A stretch of DNA of 64,000 bases from CAXQZU01 sp964228555 (GCA_964228555.1 CAXQZU010000059.1:1-64000), one strand, 5' to 3'; positions 45,664 to 54,899 are shown, numbered from the stretch's first letter. The notes: generated by a model from the letters alone, not told the origin. A program made the numbers and translations.

Positions 45664-45664
45664 G

Positions 45665-46765
45665 TCAGCGCCCCATCAGCCAGCGGCCGAATGCGCCGCC
45701 CACGGCGTCGCCGACCAGCACCTGCAGGGCCGCTCCCACCACGCACGCCACGCTGAAGGGCAGGAGGACCTTGTAGCAGAGGTACATCACCTTGTCGACG
45801 CGGTAGCGCGGCAGCGACCAGCGCACCCAGATCATGGTGAAGAGCAGGAAGGCCGTCTTCGCGAACAGCACCGCGAAGCCGATCCAGCGCCCGGCGGGAC
45901 CGGTCAGGTCCACGGGGAAGCCCGGGCTCCAGCCGCCGAGGAACAGCACGGCCGTGACCATGCTGAACAGGATCATGGCCGAGTACTCGGCCAGGAAGAA
46001 CACGGCGAAGCGGAAGCCCGTGTACTCGGTGTGGAAGCCGGCCACCAGCTCGCTCTCCGCCTCGGGCAGGTCGAAGGGCGCGCGCTTGAGGCTGGCCAGC
46101 GCCGCGGTGAAGAAGATGAAGAAGGCCACGAAGCCGAACGGCCCGCGCAGCACGTACCAGTTCCACGCCCAGCCTTCCTGCTGCGCGACGATGTCGCTCA
46201 GGTTGAGCGTGCCCGCCAGGATGGCCACCACGAGCGCCGAGATGCCCAGCGGCATCTCGTAGGACACCATCTGCGCCACCTCGCGCATCGAGCCGAGGAT
46301 GGCCCACTTGGAGTTCGAGGCCCAGCCGGCCATGATCACGCCCGGCACCTCGATGCTCGTGAGGGCCAGGATGAGGAACAGGCCCACGTTCATGTCGGCC
46401 GGCACCAGCCCGTAGCCGAAGGGCACCACGGCAAAGGCCGCGAAGGCGCCCATGAAGACGATCACCGGCGCCGCGAGGAACGTCGGACGGTCGGCCTCGG
46501 CCGGGATCACGTCCTCCTTGCCGAGCAGCTTGAGGCCGTCGGCGAGGAACTGCAGCAGGCCCTGCGGGCCCACGCGGTTGGGGCCGATGCGGGCCTGCAT
46601 GCGCCCGGCCACGCGACGCTCCAGCCACACGACCTCGCCCGCCAGCAGGCTGGCGAAGAGCAGCACCAGCGTGCACGCCCCCACCGCGCCCATCGTGTAG
46701 ACGAGGCCCCGGGGGAGCCCGGCGAGGAGGCCGCTGCCGGCCAGCTGGTCGAGCCACTGCTGCAT
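45665..46765 (-). CDS. nuoH: NADH-quinone oxidoreductase subunit H
   Basis: A 366-aa membrane subunit from ATG 46765, sharing a base with the nuoD stop. It forms the quinone chamber and has EVVWLERRVAGRMQARIGPNRVGPQG, DMNVGLFLIL, GWASNSKWAILGSMREVAQMVSYE and FDLPEAESELVAGFHTEYTG with its conserved Glu and Asp residues. Length typical. Confidence 0.97.
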   Translation of the reverse strand: MQQWLDQLAGSGLLAGLPRGLVYTMGAVGACTLVLLFASLLAGEVVWLERRVAGRMQARIGPNRVGPQGLLQFLADGLKLLGKEDVIPAEADRPTFLAAPVIVFMGAFAAFAVVPFGYGLVPADMNVGLFLILALTSIEVPGVIMAGWASNSKWAILGSMREVAQMVSYEMPLGISALVVAILAGTLNLSDIVAQQEGWAWNWYVLRGPFGFVAFFIFFTAALASLKRAPFDLPEAESELVAGFHTEYTGFRFAVFFLAEYSAMILFSMVTAVLFLGGWSPGFPVDLTGPAGRWIGFAVLFAKTAFLLFTMIWVRWSLPRYRVDKVMYLCYKVLLPFSVACVVGAALQVLVGDAVGGAFGRWLMGR

Positions 46766-48018
46766 CAGCGATCGACCTCCCCCAGCACGATGTCGAGGCT
46801 GCCGATGGCGGCCACGAGGTCGGCCAGCAGCGTGCCCTTGGCGGTCTCGGTGATCACCGCGATGTTGCTGAAGGACGGTCCGCGGCAGCGGGCGCGCCAC
46901 GCCTTGTCCTCGCCCTGCGTGACCATGTACACGGCCAGCTCGCCGCGCGGGTTCTCCCCGCGCACGTACACCTCGCCGGCCACCGGCTTGAGGCTCTTGG
47001 GCACCTTCCCCATCACGGGCCCTTGCGGCATCTGCTTGAGGGCCTGGCGCACGATGCGCAGGCTCTGCTCCACCTCCTGGGTGCGCACCCAGTGGCGCTG
47101 GAAGCAGTCGCCCACCACGCCGGCGATGCCGCTGTGCCCGTGCGGCACGGCGAACTCGAAGCGGTCGTAGACGCCGTAGGGAGCGTCGCGGCGCACGTCG
47201 AAGTCCACGCCGGCCGCGCGCAGCGCCGGCCCGGTGACGCCCCAGCGCACGCAGGCGCTGCGGTCGATCACGCCCACGCCCGCCGTGCGCTGCTGGAAGA
47301 TGTGGTTGCTGAGCAGCAGCGTGTTGTATTCCGGCAGGCGCTGCTCGACGGCGGCGAGGAAGGCCTCCAGCTCGTCGAGCCACTCCTGCGTGAAGTCGCG
47401 CTTCACGCCGCCGATGCGGACGTAGTGGTAGAGGAGGCGCCCGCCGGAGATGTGGTCCAGCAGGTCGAGGCCCTTCTCGCGCTCGCGGAACTGGTGCAGG
47501 AAGGGCGTGAAGGCGCCCAGGTCCAGCCCGTAGACGCCCATCGCGAACAGGTGCGAGAGGATGCGCTGCACCTCGGCCACGATGACGCGGCAGTACTCCG
47601 CGCGCTCGGGCACCTCGATGCCGGCCGCCTTCTCGACCGCCATGCAGGCGATGTGCTCGTTGCACATCGCGGCGAGGTAGTCCATGCGGTCCACGTACGG
47701 GATCCACTGGTAGTACGGGACGCTCTCGCCGATCTTCTCGCAGCAGCGGTGCAGGTTGCCGATGTGGGGCTGCAGGCCCTGCACGAACTCGCCGTCGCTC
47801 TTGATCACGACGCGCAGCACGCCGTGCGTGGCCGGGTGCTGCGGCCCCATGTTGAAGACCAGCTCCTCGGTGCGCAGGTCCTGGCCCACCAGCGGCTGCT
47901 GCTCGTGCACCTCGGCCACGCCACCCACCGGCGTCACGGAGGCGTGGTGCGGCTCGCCGCCCGACACGAGGCTGGGCGCGCGCGCGGCCGGGATCGTGGG
48001 GCGCGTGGGCTCGCTCAC
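46765..48018 (-). CDS. nuoD: NADH-quinone oxidoreductase subunit D
   Basis: A 417-aa peripheral subunit from GTG 48018, with GGAGG five bases upstream, overlapping nuoC (GTGA). About 45 N-terminal residues precede the usual start of the family, an Ala/Pro-rich extension. The quinone-site motif HPATHGVLR is intact. In the next motif the usual His-Arg-Gly-x-Glu-Lys reads His-Arg-Cys-Cys-Glu-Lys (LHRCCEKIGE), a substitution worth noting. Otherwise the protein is standard: GPALRAAGVDFDVRRDAPY and the final DIVLGEVDR. Confidence 0.95.
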   Translation of the reverse strand: MSEPTRPTIPAARAPSLVSGGEPHHASVTPVGGVAEVHEQQPLVGQDLRTEELVFNMGPQHPATHGVLRVVIKSDGEFVQGLQPHIGNLHRCCEKIGESVPYYQWIPYVDRMDYLAAMCNEHIACMAVEKAAGIEVPERAEYCRVIVAEVQRILSHLFAMGVYGLDLGAFTPFLHQFREREKGLDLLDHISGGRLLYHYVRIGGVKRDFTQEWLDELEAFLAAVEQRLPEYNTLLLSNHIFQQRTAGVGVIDRSACVRWGVTGPALRAAGVDFDVRRDAPYGVYDRFEFAVPHGHSGIAGVVGDCFQRHWVRTQEVEQSLRIVRQALKQMPQGPVMGKVPKSLKPVAGEVYVRGENPRGELAVYMVTQGEDKAWRARCRGPSFSNIAVITETAKGTLLADLVAAIGSLDIVLGEVDR

Positions 48019-48623
48019 AGGCCCTCCGGCGGCACGATCGGGATGCCGTGGTAGTCCGTGGGCGTCTCCCAGTCCTTGCGCAGCGGGTAGCCCGGCCAGT
48101 CTTCCGGCAGCAGGATGCGCGGCACGAAGCCGCGGCCCGTGAAGCGCACGCCCAGCAGGTCGTAGGTCTCGCGCTCGTGCCAGTCGGCGCCCGTGAACAG
48201 GTCCATCACGCTGGGCACCTCGGGCGCCTCGCGCGGCACGCGCACCTTGATGGCCACCCAGGGGTCGTTCTTGGCCTGCGGGCCACGGCGCGCCTTGTAG
48301 GCGGCGTCGTAGGGCAGGGCGTAGGAGACGAGGTGGTAGACCACCTCCAGCTCGGCCGTCTCGCCGGGCTTGCGCGCCGGCCAGTCCACGCCCGAGATGA
48401 GGTGGCAGCACTCCAGCTGCGTCGTGGGGTCGTCGCGCAGCAGGCGCAGCGCGTCGCGCAGGCCCGCCGCCGTGACACGGATCCACGGGTGGCGGCCGGC
48501 CAGTTCCTGCGCCACCACCACCCCGGGCAGGCGCGCGGCCAGCAGGGCGTGCGCGCGCTCGGTCACGGGATCCACCAGCGCCGCGGGCGCAGGCGTGCCG
48601 GCCGGGGAGGGCGTCGTGCTCAT
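48015..48623 (-). CDS. nuoC: NADH-quinone oxidoreductase subunit C
   Basis: A 202-aa peripheral subunit from ATG 48623, with an N-terminal Pro/Ala stretch (1-18). The family core is clear: DDPTTQLECCHLISGVDWP, SVMDLFTGADWHERETYDLLGVRFTGR, RILLPEDWPGYPLRKDW. It ends at the nuoD start. Separate nuoC and nuoD genes are kept, not fused as in E. coli. Confidence 0.95.
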   Translation of the reverse strand: MSTTPSPAGTPAPAALVDPVTERAHALLAARLPGVVVAQELAGRHPWIRVTAAGLRDALRLLRDDPTTQLECCHLISGVDWPARKPGETAELEVVYHLVSYALPYDAAYKARRGPQAKNDPWVAIKVRVPREAPEVPSVMDLFTGADWHERETYDLLGVRFTGRGFVPRILLPEDWPGYPLRKDWETPTDYHGIPIVPPEGL

Positions 48624-48628
48624 CGCAG

Positions 48629-49162
48629 CTAGGCCACCGTGGCCTGCCGGCGGGCCGGCAGCGTGGCGCCACCGCGCTGCAGGATGCGCAGCTGCAGCTT
48701 GCGGATGGCGTCGATCAGGGCCTCGGGCCGGGGCGGGCAGCCGGGCAGGTACACGTCCACCGGCACCACCAGGTCCACGCCCTGCACGACGTGGTAGCCG
48801 TGCTTCACGTAGGGACCGCCGCCCACCACGCAGGCGCCCATGGCGATCACGTACTTCGGGTCGGGCATCTGGTCGTAGAGGCGCTTGACGCGCGGCGCCA
48901 TCTTGTGGGTCACGGTGCCCGCCACGATCATCAGGTCGCTCTGCCGCGGCGAGGCGCGGAACACGCCGGCACCGAAGCGGTCGAGGTCGTACTTCGTGGC
49001 CGCGGTGGCCATCATCTCCATGGCACAGCAGGCCAGCCCGAAGGCCATGGGCCACAACGCATTGCGGCGGCCCCAGTCCTTCACCCAGTCCACCTTCGTG
49101 AGGATGATGGACTGCTGGAGCTCGGGGTCGAGGCCCTCGGCGGGCCCGTCAAGGGTGGCCAT
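48629..49162 (-). CDS. nuoB: NADH-quinone oxidoreductase subunit B
   Basis: A 177-aa subunit holding cluster N2: Cys45, Cys46, Cys111 and Cys142 (GLACC, GACVVGGG, GCPPRPEAL) fit the family's 4Fe-4S ligands. It passes electrons to quinone. ATG 49162 lies inside the nuoA coding end (14-base overlap). Confidence 0.97.
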   Translation of the reverse strand: MATLDGPAEGLDPELQQSIILTKVDWVKDWGRRNALWPMAFGLACCAMEMMATAATKYDLDRFGAGVFRASPRQSDLMIVAGTVTHKMAPRVKRLYDQMPDPKYVIAMGACVVGGGPYVKHGYHVVQGVDLVVPVDVYLPGCPPRPEALIDAIRKLQLRILQRGGATLPARRQATVA

Positions 49163-49640
49163 GGCTGCCTCCGTGGCTGCTGGCGGCCAGCGCCGGCTCG
49201 GGATGCGCCGCCGCGGCCGCGGCCCCCAGCGCCTGCGGCGCGGCGGGAGCCTCCTCGGGGGGCTTGGCGGTCCACTCGATGTCCCCGCGGGCCCACACGT
49301 AGGCGAGGCCCACCATCAGGATCACGATGAACGCGGCGGCCTCCAGGAAGACCAGCGCGCCCAGGCCCTGCTCGACGAAATCGCGGTAGATGGCGCCCCA
49401 GGGGAACAGCAGGGCCACCTCGATGTCGAAGACCACGAACATCAGCGCCACGGTGTAGAAGCGGATGTCGAACCGGATCCAGGCCTGGCCGATGGTCGGC
49501 TCGCCGCACTCGTAGATGGCCAGCTTGGCCGGCTCGGTGCCGCTGCGGGGCCGCAACAGGCGCGCCAGCAGCAGGTTGGCCACCACGAACAGGGCCGCGG
49601 TGACCGTGAAGATCGCGACGATGGCGAAGTGGAGGTCCAC
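49149..49640 (-). CDS. nuoA: NADH-quinone oxidoreductase subunit A
   Basis: A 163-aa membrane subunit from GTG 49640, three helices, with the hallmark LAIYECGEPTIGQAWIRFDIRFYTVALMFVVFDIE. The C-terminus has an Ala/Pro/His-rich tail of about 35 residues ending in His-Gly-Gly-Ser-His-Gly-His-Pro, longer than usual. First gene of the 11-gene nuo operon; the 229-base gap upstream, shared with the divergent sugar dehydrogenase gene, should hold the promoter, but I see no clear TANNNT box for it there. Confidence 0.95.
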   Translation of the reverse strand: MDLHFAIVAIFTVTAALFVVANLLLARLLRPRSGTEPAKLAIYECGEPTIGQAWIRFDIRFYTVALMFVVFDIEVALLFPWGAIYRDFVEQGLGALVFLEAAAFIVILMVGLAYVWARGDIEWTAKPPEEAPAAPQALGAAAAAAHPEPALAASSHGGSHGHP

Positions 49641-49869
49641 GAGTGGGTCCTGGCTCCGGCCGTACCCGGCGCCGGCGTGCTGTCCAGCCGCCGCCGGGAG
49701 GCCCGAACCATACCAAGGTGGTCCCCTGCCCCGGCACGCATTCCCCACCCCAGCGCGCGCGGTCGCGCGCCCTGCGCAGGGCCCCCGCAGCGGCCTGCCG
49801 CCCCCCACGGTGGCCCCCTTGCGGCGTCGGCGCGACGGGTACCATCCCGGCTCCCCCGGAGGCCTCGCG

Positions 49870-51066
49870 ATGCGCCTTGCCCTGACCGCCCTGCTCGTGG
49901 CCCTGATGCTGGCCCCGGCCCCCGCCACCGCCGGTCCCGCCCCCCTCGAGGGCGCGCAGCTGGTCGAGGCCTGGCCGGGCCTCGCCTTCAACGAGCCGGT
50001 GCAGGTGGCCCACGCAGGCGACGGCACCGACACCCTCTACGTGCTGGAGATCCGCGGCGTGATCAAGCGCCTGCCCAAGCACCGCGGCGGCGGCCCCGCG
50101 CCGTCCCCCACCGTGGTGCTGGACCTCACGAAGACGGGCAAGGTGCAGACCAAGGGCCAGGGCGGCGTGCTGGGCATGGCCTTCCACCCCAAGCATGCCG
50201 ACAACGGCCTCTTCTACCTCTCCTACCTCGCGGGCACCGACGGGGCCTTCAAGCTGGTCGTGGCCGAGTACCGCATGGCCAACGGTGCCTGCGACGTGGG
50301 CAGCGAGCGCATCGTGATCGAGGTGCCCAAGACGCGCTTCATCCACCAGGCGGGCGGCCTGGCCTTCGGCCCGGACGGCATGCTCTACGTGGGCGTGGGC
50401 GATGACGGCGCGAAGAACGACAAGGACGGCAACGCGCAGAACCCCGGGAAGCTGCTGGGCAAGATCCTGCGCCTGGACGTGAGCCCGCGGCAGGCCTACG
50501 CCATCCCGGGCGACAACCCGTGGGCCAGGGCGGCCGGCGTGCGCCCCGAGCTGTGGGCGTACGGATTCCGCAACCCGTGGCGCCTCTCCTTCGGCCCCGA
50601 CGGGACGCTGTGGGTGGGCGAGCCCGGCACGGGCGACGCGCAGTGCCGCGAGTGGTTCACCGCGGTGCAGCGCGGCGGCAACCACGGCTGGCCCTTCATG
50701 GAGGGCAACAACCCCAACCCCGGCGCCGGCACGCCGCCCAACGGGTTCACCTACGTGCGCCGCGCCTTCGAGTACGCCCGCCCCGACCCCGAGGGCGGCT
50801 CCTGCGGCATCGGCGGACGCATCTACACCGGCGCGCGCCTGCCCGCGCTGGCCGGCAAGTACGTGTTCGCCGACTACGAGCTGGGCGAGATCTACTGCGT
50901 GACGATGGCCAAGGAAGCCGCGGGCTGGACCGGCAGCGACCACCGGGTGGTTGCCAAGATGGAGCACTGCGTGTCCATCGACGCGGACGCGCAGGGCGAG
51001 CTCTACCTGTGCCGCGGCGACGCCTCCGACCAGGGCGGCACGGTCTACACCCTCGTGCCGCGCTGA
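49870..51066 (+). CDS. secreted PQQ-type glucose/sorbosone dehydrogenase
   Basis: A 398-aa protein from ATG 49870 with GGAGG eight bases upstream. A signal peptide ends at Ala-Thr-Ala (about residue 21). The six-bladed beta-propeller of the soluble glucose/sorbosone dehydrogenase family is evident: QGGVLGMAFHPKHADNGLFYLSY, HQAGGLAFGPDGMLYVGVGDDG, GKLLGKILRLD, ELWAYGFRNPWRLSFGPDGTLWVGEPG, GGNHGWPFMEG. Such enzymes oxidise sugars with PQQ in the periplasm, but many family members lack proven activity. The His near HQAGG is in the expected position. The next gene begins about 26 bases after its stop. Confidence 0.85.
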   Translation: MRLALTALLVALMLAPAPATAGPAPLEGAQLVEAWPGLAFNEPVQVAHAGDGTDTLYVLEIRGVIKRLPKHRGGGPAPSPTVVLDLTKTGKVQTKGQGGVLGMAFHPKHADNGLFYLSYLAGTDGAFKLVVAEYRMANGACDVGSERIVIEVPKTRFIHQAGGLAFGPDGMLYVGVGDDGAKNDKDGNAQNPGKLLGKILRLDVSPRQAYAIPGDNPWARAAGVRPELWAYGFRNPWRLSFGPDGTLWVGEPGTGDAQCREWFTAVQRGGNHGWPFMEGNNPNPGAGTPPNGFTYVRRAFEYARPDPEGGSCGIGGRIYTGARLPALAGKYVFADYELGEIYCVTMAKEAAGWTGSDHRVVAKMEHCVSIDADAQGELYLCRGDASDQGGTVYTLVPR

Positions 51067-51092
51067 GCGGCGCGGCGGGCACGGGCTCGAGC

Positions 51093-52352
51093 GTGAGCGC
51101 GCTCCCGCCGGCGGCCGACCTCGTGATCGTGGGCGCAGGCCTCGCCGGCCTGTCGTGCGCGCTGCGTGCCCGCGAGCTGGGCCTGTGCCCGCTCGTGCTG
51201 GAGGCCAGCGACGGCGTGGGCGGGCGCGTGCGCACCGACGAGGTGGAGGGCTTCCGCCTCGACCGCGGCTTCCAGGTGCTGCTCACGGCCTACCCCGCAC
51301 TGGCGCCGTGGCTTCCCAGCCTGGATCCACGCCCCTTCGCCGCCGGGGCGCGCGTGCAGTGGCAGGGCCGGATGCGCGGGCTCTTCGACCCGCGCCGTCA
51401 CCCGCTCAAGGCCCTCGGCGGCCTGGCGGGCGGCCCGGGCGGCCTGCGCGAGCGCCTGCGCCTGCTGGGACTCGCACGCGAGGCGGCGGGCGCGCCGGCC
51501 GCACGCCTGCTGGATGGCGAGGCGGGCAGCGCGGCCGCGATGCTCGATGCACGCGGCATCCGCGACGGCCTGCGTCGCGGCTTCGTGCAGCCGTGGCTCG
51601 CGGGCATCTTCCTCGACGGCTCGCTCTCCACGCCGGCGGCGTGGATGCAGTACGTGCTGCACATGTTCGCGCACGGTCGCGCTGCGCTGCCCGCGCGCGG
51701 CATGGGCGAGCTGCCCCGCGTCATGGCCAGCCGCCTGCCCGCAGGCACGGTGCGCCTGCGGTCGCCGGTGGCACGCGTCGAGGCGGGTGCCGTGACGCTG
51801 GCCGGGGGCGAGCGCGTCACGGCCCGGGCCGTGGTGGTGGCCACCGAGCAGCCCGCCTGCGAGCGCCTGCTCGGGCGGCCCGAGGGCCCCCCGGGGCGGC
51901 ACGTCACCTGCCACTACTTCGCCGCCGCGGGCGACCCGCTGCGGGGCGAGCCCGTGCTGGTGCTCGACGGCGAGGGCCGCGGCCCCGTGAACAACCTGTG
52001 CGTGCCCAGCAACGTCTCGCCCGCGCTGGCGCCGGCCGGGGCTGCGCTGGTGTCGGCCACCGTGCTGCGCGAGGCGCCCGGGGACGAGGCGGCGCAGGAG
52101 CAGGCGGTGCGCGCGCAGATGCGGGGCTGGTTCGGGGCGCAGGTGGATGGCTGGCGCGCGCTGCGCACCTACCGCATCGCGCACGCGCTGCCTGCCGCGG
52201 CCATCGCCCGCCCGCGCGGGCCACGCGAGGCGGCCCCGGGCGTGTGGCTGGCCGGCGACCACGTGGAGACGGCCTCCATCCAGGGCGCCCTCGACAGCGG
52301 TGCGCGCGCCGCAGGGCTGGTCGCCGCCGCGCGGGGACCCCAGGCGGCCTGA
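51093..52352 (+). CDS. FAD-dependent oxidoreductase, amine-oxidase or desaturase type
   Basis: A 419-aa protein from GTG 51093. The N-terminal FAD site is DLVIVGAGLAGLSCALRARELG, then GVGGRVRTDEVEGFRLDRGFQVLLTAYP; the C-terminal FAD part is PGVWLAGDHVETASIQGALDSGARAAGLV. The fold is that of phytoene-desaturase and protoporphyrinogen-oxidase-like enzymes, and the DRGFQVLLTAYP segment is typical of a widespread bacterial group of unknown substrate. It follows the sugar dehydrogenase with 26 bases between and converges on trxB. No signal peptide. Confidence 0.85.
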   Translation: MSALPPAADLVIVGAGLAGLSCALRARELGLCPLVLEASDGVGGRVRTDEVEGFRLDRGFQVLLTAYPALAPWLPSLDPRPFAAGARVQWQGRMRGLFDPRRHPLKALGGLAGGPGGLRERLRLLGLAREAAGAPAARLLDGEAGSAAAMLDARGIRDGLRRGFVQPWLAGIFLDGSLSTPAAWMQYVLHMFAHGRAALPARGMGELPRVMASRLPAGTVRLRSPVARVEAGAVTLAGGERVTARAVVVATEQPACERLLGRPEGPPGRHVTCHYFAAAGDPLRGEPVLVLDGEGRGPVNNLCVPSNVSPALAPAGAALVSATVLREAPGDEAAQEQAVRAQMRGWFGAQVDGWRALRTYRIAHALPAAAIARPRGPREAAPGVWLAGDHVETASIQGALDSGARAAGLVAAARGPQAA

Positions 52353-52355
52353 GGG

Positions 52356-53330
52356 CTAGTGGATGCCCTGCGCGGCGAGCCAGCGCTCGCAGTCCAGCGC
52401 GCCCATGCACCCGCTGCCGGCGGCCGTGACTGCCTGCCGGTAGGCCTTGTCGGCGACGTCGCCCACGGCGAACACGCCCTCGATGTTGGTGTGCGTGGTG
52501 GCCCGGCTGGGCAGCTCGATGTAGCCCGCGGCGTCGGTGGTCACCTGCCCGGCGAGGAACTTGGTGTTGGGCTCGTGCCCGATGGCCATGAACAGGCCCT
52601 TGCAGTCCACGCGCCGGCGGGCGCCCGTCACCGTGTCGGTGAGCTCCACGCCCTCGATGAAGTCCGCGCCGTACACCTCGGTCACCTGGCTGTTCCACGC
52701 CACCTCGACCTTGGGGCTGGCGAGCAGGCGCTGCTGCATGGCCTTGGAGGCGCGGAAGCTGTCACGGCGGTGCACCACCGTCACCTTGCTGGCGAACTTG
52801 GTGAGGTAGTGCGCCTCCTCCATCGCGGTGTCGCCCCCGCCGACGACCACCACGTGCTGGTTGCGGAAGGCAGGCAGGGCGCCGTCGCACACCGCGCAGG
52901 CCGAGACGCCGCCGCCGGACTGGGCCAGCCGCTGCTCGTTCTCCAGCCACAGCCACTTGGCCTTGGCCCCCGTGGCGAGGATCACGGCGTGCGTGCGCAC
53001 GGTCTTGCCCTCGCCCGTGGTGAGCACGAAGGGCCGCTGCCGCAGGTCGCAGGCCACGATGTCGTCGGTGACGATGCGCGTCTTGAAGCGCACGGCCTGC
53101 TCGCGGAAGCGGCCCATCATCTCCTTGCCGTCGATGCCCTCGGGGAATCCCGGGAAGTTCTCCACCTCGGTGGTGAACATCAGCTGGCCGCCCGGGATCA
53201 TCTGCGGCGAGGGCGCGCCCTCGTAGACGAGCGGGTCGAGGCTGGCGCGGGCGGCGTAGATCGCCGCCGTCCAGCCCGCAGGCCCCGAGCCGATGATCAC
53301 GACCTTCTCGATGCCGGCGGCTGCGCTCAC
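52356..53330 (-). CDS. trxB: thioredoxin reductase
   Basis: A 324-aa flavoprotein from GTG 53330, with GGAG about eight bases upstream. FAD site VVIIGSGPAGWTAAIYAARA, redox-active CAVCDG (near residue 143), NADPH site VVVGGGDTAMEEA, and C-terminal GVFAVGDVADKAYRQ. It reduces thioredoxin with NADPH. All catalytic residues present; length standard. Confidence 0.96.
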   Translation of the reverse strand: MSAAAGIEKVVIIGSGPAGWTAAIYAARASLDPLVYEGAPSPQMIPGGQLMFTTEVENFPGFPEGIDGKEMMGRFREQAVRFKTRIVTDDIVACDLRQRPFVLTTGEGKTVRTHAVILATGAKAKWLWLENEQRLAQSGGGVSACAVCDGALPAFRNQHVVVVGGGDTAMEEAHYLTKFASKVTVVHRRDSFRASKAMQQRLLASPKVEVAWNSQVTEVYGADFIEGVELTDTVTGARRRVDCKGLFMAIGHEPNTKFLAGQVTTDAAGYIELPSRATTHTNIEGVFAVGDVADKAYRQAVTAAGSGCMGALDCERWLAAQGIH

Positions 53331-53431
53331 GGTCGGTCTCCTCTGGGGCCCGGGGCGAGGCGGGGATGCTACCGGGACCGTCCCCGCGGGCCGGGCTCTC
53401 GCCCCGGCGGTAGAGTCCGGCCGGAGCCGCC

Positions 53432-54130
53432 GTGACCCAGCCGCCCCCTTCCCTCCAGCCATCGCTGCCGGCGCCGCTGGCGCAGGCCCTGGCCGAGGTG
53501 CAGGCCCTCGCGCGCGCGGGGCGGGCCGGCGAGGCCCGCGCGCGCTGCGCGGCCCTGCGCGAGGCCCTCGCGCCCACCGCGCCCGCCGCCGAGCGGCTGG
53601 CCGGGTCGTGGGCATGGGCCGACCTGCTCTCCATGGGCGACGAGCACGAGGAGGCCCTCGAGGCCTACGCGGCCTGTGCGCCGCTGCTGGCCGCCGCGGG
53701 CCGCCGTCGCGAGCAGGTCGTGTGCGCCAACAACCGCGGCTACCACCTCGGCATGCTGGGCCGGCGCGACGAGACGCTGGCGGCGCTGCGCGAGGCGCGC
53801 GAGGCAGCCCGGCCGCTGGGCCAGCCGCTGCTGCTGCGCGCCTACGTGGCGCTGGCCCACTGGCACGCGGCCTTCGGCCAGGCGGACGAGGCCGAGAGCG
53901 ATGCGCGCGTGGCCGTGCAGCAGGCACGCACCTGGGCCGACCCCGCCGAGCTGGGGCAGGCGCTGGTGCAGCTGGCGCGCGTGCTGGCGCGCACGCCGCG
54001 CACCGACCGCGCGCTGCTGGCCTACACGGAGGGCGTGGCCGCGCTGGAGCAGGCGGGCCGCGCGACGGCTGCCGCTGCGGCCCGCGCCGAGCTCGAGGCG
54101 CTGGCGGCCGTGCCGCCGGGCGCGCGCTGA
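53432..54130 (+). CDS. TPR-like helical repeat protein
   Basis: A 232-aa protein from GTG 53432, GGAG six bases upstream. From residue 50 on it holds TPR-like helical pairs (WADLLSMGDEHEEALEAYAACAP, NNRGYHLGMLGRRDETLAALREA, ALVQLARVLARTPRTDRALLAYTEG) about every 35-40 residues. No signal peptide, so probably a cytoplasmic scaffold. A TAGAGT box lies 15 bases upstream of the start. Function unknown. Confidence 0.7.
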   Translation: MTQPPPSLQPSLPAPLAQALAEVQALARAGRAGEARARCAALREALAPTAPAAERLAGSWAWADLLSMGDEHEEALEAYAACAPLLAAAGRRREQVVCANNRGYHLGMLGRRDETLAALREAREAARPLGQPLLLRAYVALAHWHAAFGQADEAESDARVAVQQARTWADPAELGQALVQLARVLARTPRTDRALLAYTEGVAALEQAGRATAAAAARAELEALAAVPPGAR

Positions 54131-54157
54131 GGGGCGAGCGCGGCGCAGGGCGCTGGC

Positions 54158-54883
54158 CTAGGCCGGCTCCTGCCCCGGCCGGTCGTCCAGCGCCAGCCAG
54201 CGGAAGGCCGCCAGGATGGCGGCCACCCGGGCCACGCCGCCCAGCACCTGCCGCGCCTCGGCGGAGAGCCCCTCCTCGGACGCCAGCACGGGCACGCTGC
54301 CCAGCGCCACGTCCACGCCCGGCCAGGCCGACTCCACCAGCGTCACGGCCATGCCCGCCAGGCTGTCCTCGTCGGGAGCCTCCTCGCGTCCAGCCAGCGC
54401 GCCTTCCACGGGGCCCAGCGAGCCGGCCACGGCCTCGTCGAAGCGGGGTTCCTCGTCCTCGGCCAGCGGCTGCACCAGCGCCTCCAGCAGCAGGTCGGGA
54501 TCGCGTTCGTCGTCCACGACCAGCGCCAGCCCGGCCAGCGCCCCGATGTAGGCCGCGGCGAAGGCGCCCTCGCTGGCCTCCACGAGGTCCACGTCATCGG
54601 GCAGGCCCAGCGTCTCGCGCCCGTCCTCCGACCCCACGTCCTCGTCCTCGGGCTCCGCCTCCTCGTGCTCCTCGTCGTCGGGCTGCGCGGGGTCGCCCGC
54701 GCCCTGCGCCGGGTCGCAAGCGCTGCCGGCCGCGTCGGGCGCCTCCAGCAGGCGCCGCAGCATCGCCGGCGTGTCGTTGCACAGCTCCTGCCAGTCGAAG
54801 CCCGCCGGGAACCATGCGCCGAAGCCGTCCAGGTGGCGGCCCAGCGCGCGCTCGACCACGTGGCGCAGGGTGGTGGCGCTCAC
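54158..54883 (-). CDS. acidic hypothetical protein
   Basis: A 241-aa protein from GTG 54883. Residues 1-45 are a helical domain with Trp-Phe-Pro-Ala and Trp-Gln. Residues 52-95 are an extremely acidic stretch (dominated by Glu and Asp), and the rest is helical with a hydrophobic patch near AAAYIGALAGLALVVDD and AARVAAILAAFRWLAL. No domain recognised. It lies between the TPR gene (convergent) and the HesB/IscA gene. The acidic linker suggests protein or cation binding. Confidence 0.55.
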   Translation of the reverse strand: MSATTLRHVVERALGRHLDGFGAWFPAGFDWQELCNDTPAMLRRLLEAPDAAGSACDPAQGAGDPAQPDDEEHEEAEPEDEDVGSEDGRETLGLPDDVDLVEASEGAFAAAYIGALAGLALVVDDERDPDLLLEALVQPLAEDEEPRFDEAVAGSLGPVEGALAGREEAPDEDSLAGMAVTLVESAWPGVDVALGSVPVLASEEGLSAEARQVLGGVARVAAILAAFRWLALDDRPGQEPA

Positions 54884-54899
54884 GTGCGTGCGCCCGCGA

